In this document: positions 28,006 through 30,016 of the stretch, one piece after another
Numbering within the stretch: position 1 is the first letter of the stretch
Layout: each line of letters opens with the position of its first letter
Source: Seminavis robusta
Lineage: Eukaryota > Bacillariophyta > Bacillariophyceae > Naviculales > Naviculaceae
NCBI GenBank assembly: GCA_903772945.1
Contig: CAICTM010001401.1
Coordinates: 1 to 30,016 of the forward strand
Length of the DNA: 30,016 nucleotides
Direction of reading: 5' to 3'
The notes under the pieces: generated by a model
Told to the model about the DNA's origin: nothing
Database searches by the model: none
What the model saw: only the letters and a program-made list of their open reading frames with translations
Program-made: the position numbers and the translations under genes

Positions 28006-29260
28006 ATGACAGCAGTGACAGCATTGTCAACGTCCAGTTCAATAAGCTTGGTGCTTTTGGGTGTAAGCTCCTCGCTTTTCCTCTGGTATTCCTGGAAGCA
28101 GAAACACAGAAGGACAACAACCTATGTCAACAACAATCCGGCAATGAAACCCTGAAAAAACTGTCGCCTATGGTGGGTCGCAATATTTGGGTCAAAATGG
28201 AATCCATGAATCCTGGAGCCACTGCAAAGATCGAGCTGCTCTAGGAATGATTCGGCAAGCCGAACGGGAAGGACTGTTGCCACCACCGCTTGCTCAAGAA
28301 CAAGCATTCCCATCCTCTCTAGAGTTACAGGAAAAGGAAGCAACCTCCAACAGTGATAACGCTTCCTCCAGAAATAATGAGGATACTAACAACGATCCCA
28401 TGGAAGAAATCCTTCATCGGCTCAAGCCTACCAAAAATCACGGTCAGGCAGAAGAGTCGTAGAAGGAACCTCTAGATCGACCAGGATTGCCTTGGCCACC
28501 ATGGCAGTGGCCGGATGACATTCATGTCTGGTCGTCATGCCCGATGATCAAGCCACCGGAAAACAGGCCATTTTGAGAGCCTTGGGGGCAATTGTCTATG
28601 TGGTACCGACGGCTGCCATTCCAATCCCAACAACCACTATTTGAACATTGCCAAACGACTGAACGAGCCTGTGAACAAAACCGAAAAGCAGCCTTTATGA
28701 ACCAGTTTGAAACTCAAGCCAATTTCAATATACATTATGAGACTACAGGACCAGAGCTATGGCAGCAATTTCATTCCTGTAGTACAGGCAGCAAGCAACA
28801 ACAGCAATTGTGCAATTGGTGCACTTCGTGGAAACAACAACAACAACAACAATTATCAGCCTTTGTCATGTCTGCAGGCACAGGTGGCACCATTTCTGGA
28901 ATGGGAAAGTACTTGAAGGAACAGTCCCATGACTGTTGTCGAATTGTGTTGGTTGACCCACCTGGGAGCTCACTTTACCACAAAATCAAACATGGTGTAG
29001 CATTTGCCCCACAGCAACGAGAGCAAAAACTACAACGACATCGATATGACACCATTGTCGAAGGTATTGCTTTGGATCGCGTCACACATAACTTGTCATT
29101 GGGTCTTGACTTTGTGGATGATGCCATTCAAGTATCGGATCAAGAGGCCATGGACATGGCACACTTTTTGCTACAGACAGAGGGCTTATGGGTAGGTTCC
29201 TCCTCAGCCATGAATGTTGTAGGGGTCATTCGAGTGGCATTGCAACTGTGCACTACGCTA
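28006..29260 (+). pseudogene. Cysteine synthase-like PLP enzyme (mitochondrial Mcy1/Cys12 type), broken
   Basis: Ordered pieces of an O-acetylserine sulfhydrylase-like protein occur in different frames. An ATG at 28006 starts a hydrophobic leader (MTAVTALSTSSSISLVLLGV) that soon hits a stop. GRNIWVKMESMNPG follows in a shifted frame, then KDRAALGMIRQAEREGLL (from about 28226), which contains the PLP-lysine region. VVEGTSRSTRIALA (from 28456) is the phosphate-binding loop with two Gly replaced by Arg, and is followed by an in-frame TGA at 28516. PDDQATGKQAILRALGAIVY comes next. At least two more shifts occur before AFMNQFETQANFNIHYETTG. The last part is open to 29293 and includes MSAGTGGTISGMG and SDQEAMDMAHFLL. 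Gln runs are inserted near 28790-28855. Homology ends after GSSSAMNVVGVIRVAL, so the C-terminus is missing. With several frameshifts and a stop, introns are not a sufficient explanation. Confidence 0.8.
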
Positions 29261-29293
29261 AAAGCTAGTGTAAAGATCTTTCGAGTGTTTTGA

Positions 29294-30016
29294 GTTTGAG
29301 AGAATGAAAGTTATGAGAGAGATTAGAAAGCTATGAAAACTAATCAACGAGAGAGATCATCATCAAGGGATCGTAGATCTGGCCTCCCGCGGGAGACTAT
29401 AAAGTGTGATAGAGTAGGTTACGGTAGTAATCCTACGTATGCGACGGGATACAGCTTACAATTCAGCTTTACAGCTTTATAAATTGCGGGCCTATTCTAG
29501 AAAATAATCAAACCAACTGCAAGCCAGTTCAAACGACCGACTGCAACAGCAAGCCAGCAACCGGAGGAACGCCAATAATAGGGGGTAAAGTGGCTCCGGA
29601 AGCATGACTCAATGATGACACACAAGCCGAGTCGTCAAGATAATAGGATCCTCATCGCGATTTCGATCGACAAAAGATAAAGAACAAGGGGAACAAGTGG
29701 ATTGCTACGAGCGAATCAACAAAAAGGGGTTGCTTGCGAGCGAATCCAAGGTATCGACAAAGGATCATATGGATCCAATCGACAGATTAAGTTGCAATAA
29801 GGGGAGGGACTACCGATGAAGATAATGAGAGAAACTCGGATCTGCACAAGGAATAGCTCATTCCATTGACAACCATAAGGGATAGACATATAAGAATAAG
29901 AATGAGTAACATCTCATAACCTCGCATGCTACCATGCGACAATACCATTGTGGATTGATTAATCTAACGATCTAAGAGATGAAAAGTTTGTATTTCCAAA
30001 ATAAGTGAGCAGTTTA
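29294..30016. other. Unrecognised sequence at right edge
   Basis: No reading frame of note. The sequence has purine-rich patches, a possible TATA-like CTATAAAG near 29398, repeated GCGAGCGAATC-like words (about 29708 and 29738) and repeated CAACTGCAAGCCAG-like words (about 29515 and 29540). It replaces the expected end of the cysteine-synthase pseudogene and could be the start of another element, for example an LTR, but no terminal repeat or primer-binding site can be shown because the window ends. Confidence 0.35.

Noticed and set aside
28006..29293. Cysteine synthase as an intron-containing functional gene
   Set aside because: Frame changes occur within conserved motifs without GT-AG boundaries, and there is an internal TGA inside a continuous conserved block.

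Overview
The window looks like nuclear DNA of a unicellular eukaryote, most likely a diatom. This is inference from style, not a species match. The supporting signs are long uninterrupted reading frames separated by 0.3-2 kb of repeat-rich spacer, proteins full of Ser/Thr/Asn/Gln runs, a secreted protein built from repeats of a 'GDG...G-Y' type common in diatoms, a eukaryotic BUD22-type ribosome-biogenesis protein, and a piggyBac-type transposase. There is no bacterial operon layout, Shine-Dalgarno pattern, CRISPR array, rRNA or tRNA. Genes are spaced singly on both strands and I see no evidence that neighbours work in one pathway.

Left part (1-11 kb): a possible small coiled-coil ORF, a degenerate minisatellite (870-1260), a perfect 20-bp hairpin (1501-1551), a low-complexity basic protein (1693-2313, minus), an FAD/NAD(P)-binding oxidoreductase with a hydrophobic N-terminus (3425-4870, plus), an orphan 362-aa protein (5098-6186, minus), a BUD22/SRFBP1-family protein (7266-8387, minus) and a 686-aa mostly disordered protein ending in a CaaX box (8915-10975, minus).

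Middle part (11-22.5 kb): mostly spacer with short repeats. It holds a secreted type I membrane protein with two copies of a Cys-containing domain and three C-x-G-x-x-C motifs (15051-16523, plus), a basic disordered protein (18452-19090, plus) and several small uncertain ORFs.

Right part (22.5-30 kb): a mobile-element cluster. A 454-bp fold-back element (22543-22996) is made of about 22 short GGGTCGG/GGGACGG units in both orientations. Ninety bases further on is a 4.56-kb element (23087-27649) with imperfect terminal inverted repeats and an intact 1048-codon piggyBac-type transposase. Its right inverted repeat has been split by a smaller inverted-repeat element (27077-27413) and an AT-rich 19-bp tandem array. 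Beyond it lies a cysteine-synthase-like pseudogene (28006-about 29250) with several frameshifts and stops, whose homology stops abruptly at unrecognised sequence running off the window.

Across the window the palindromic octamers TACCGGTA (11 copies), CTAGCTAG (9) and TACATGTA (5) are far more common than the roughly 0.5 expected for each. One arm of the nested element differs from the other by CCGGTA inserted after a TA, giving TACCGGTA. This suggests that some of these palindromes are footprints of transposons that insert at TA.
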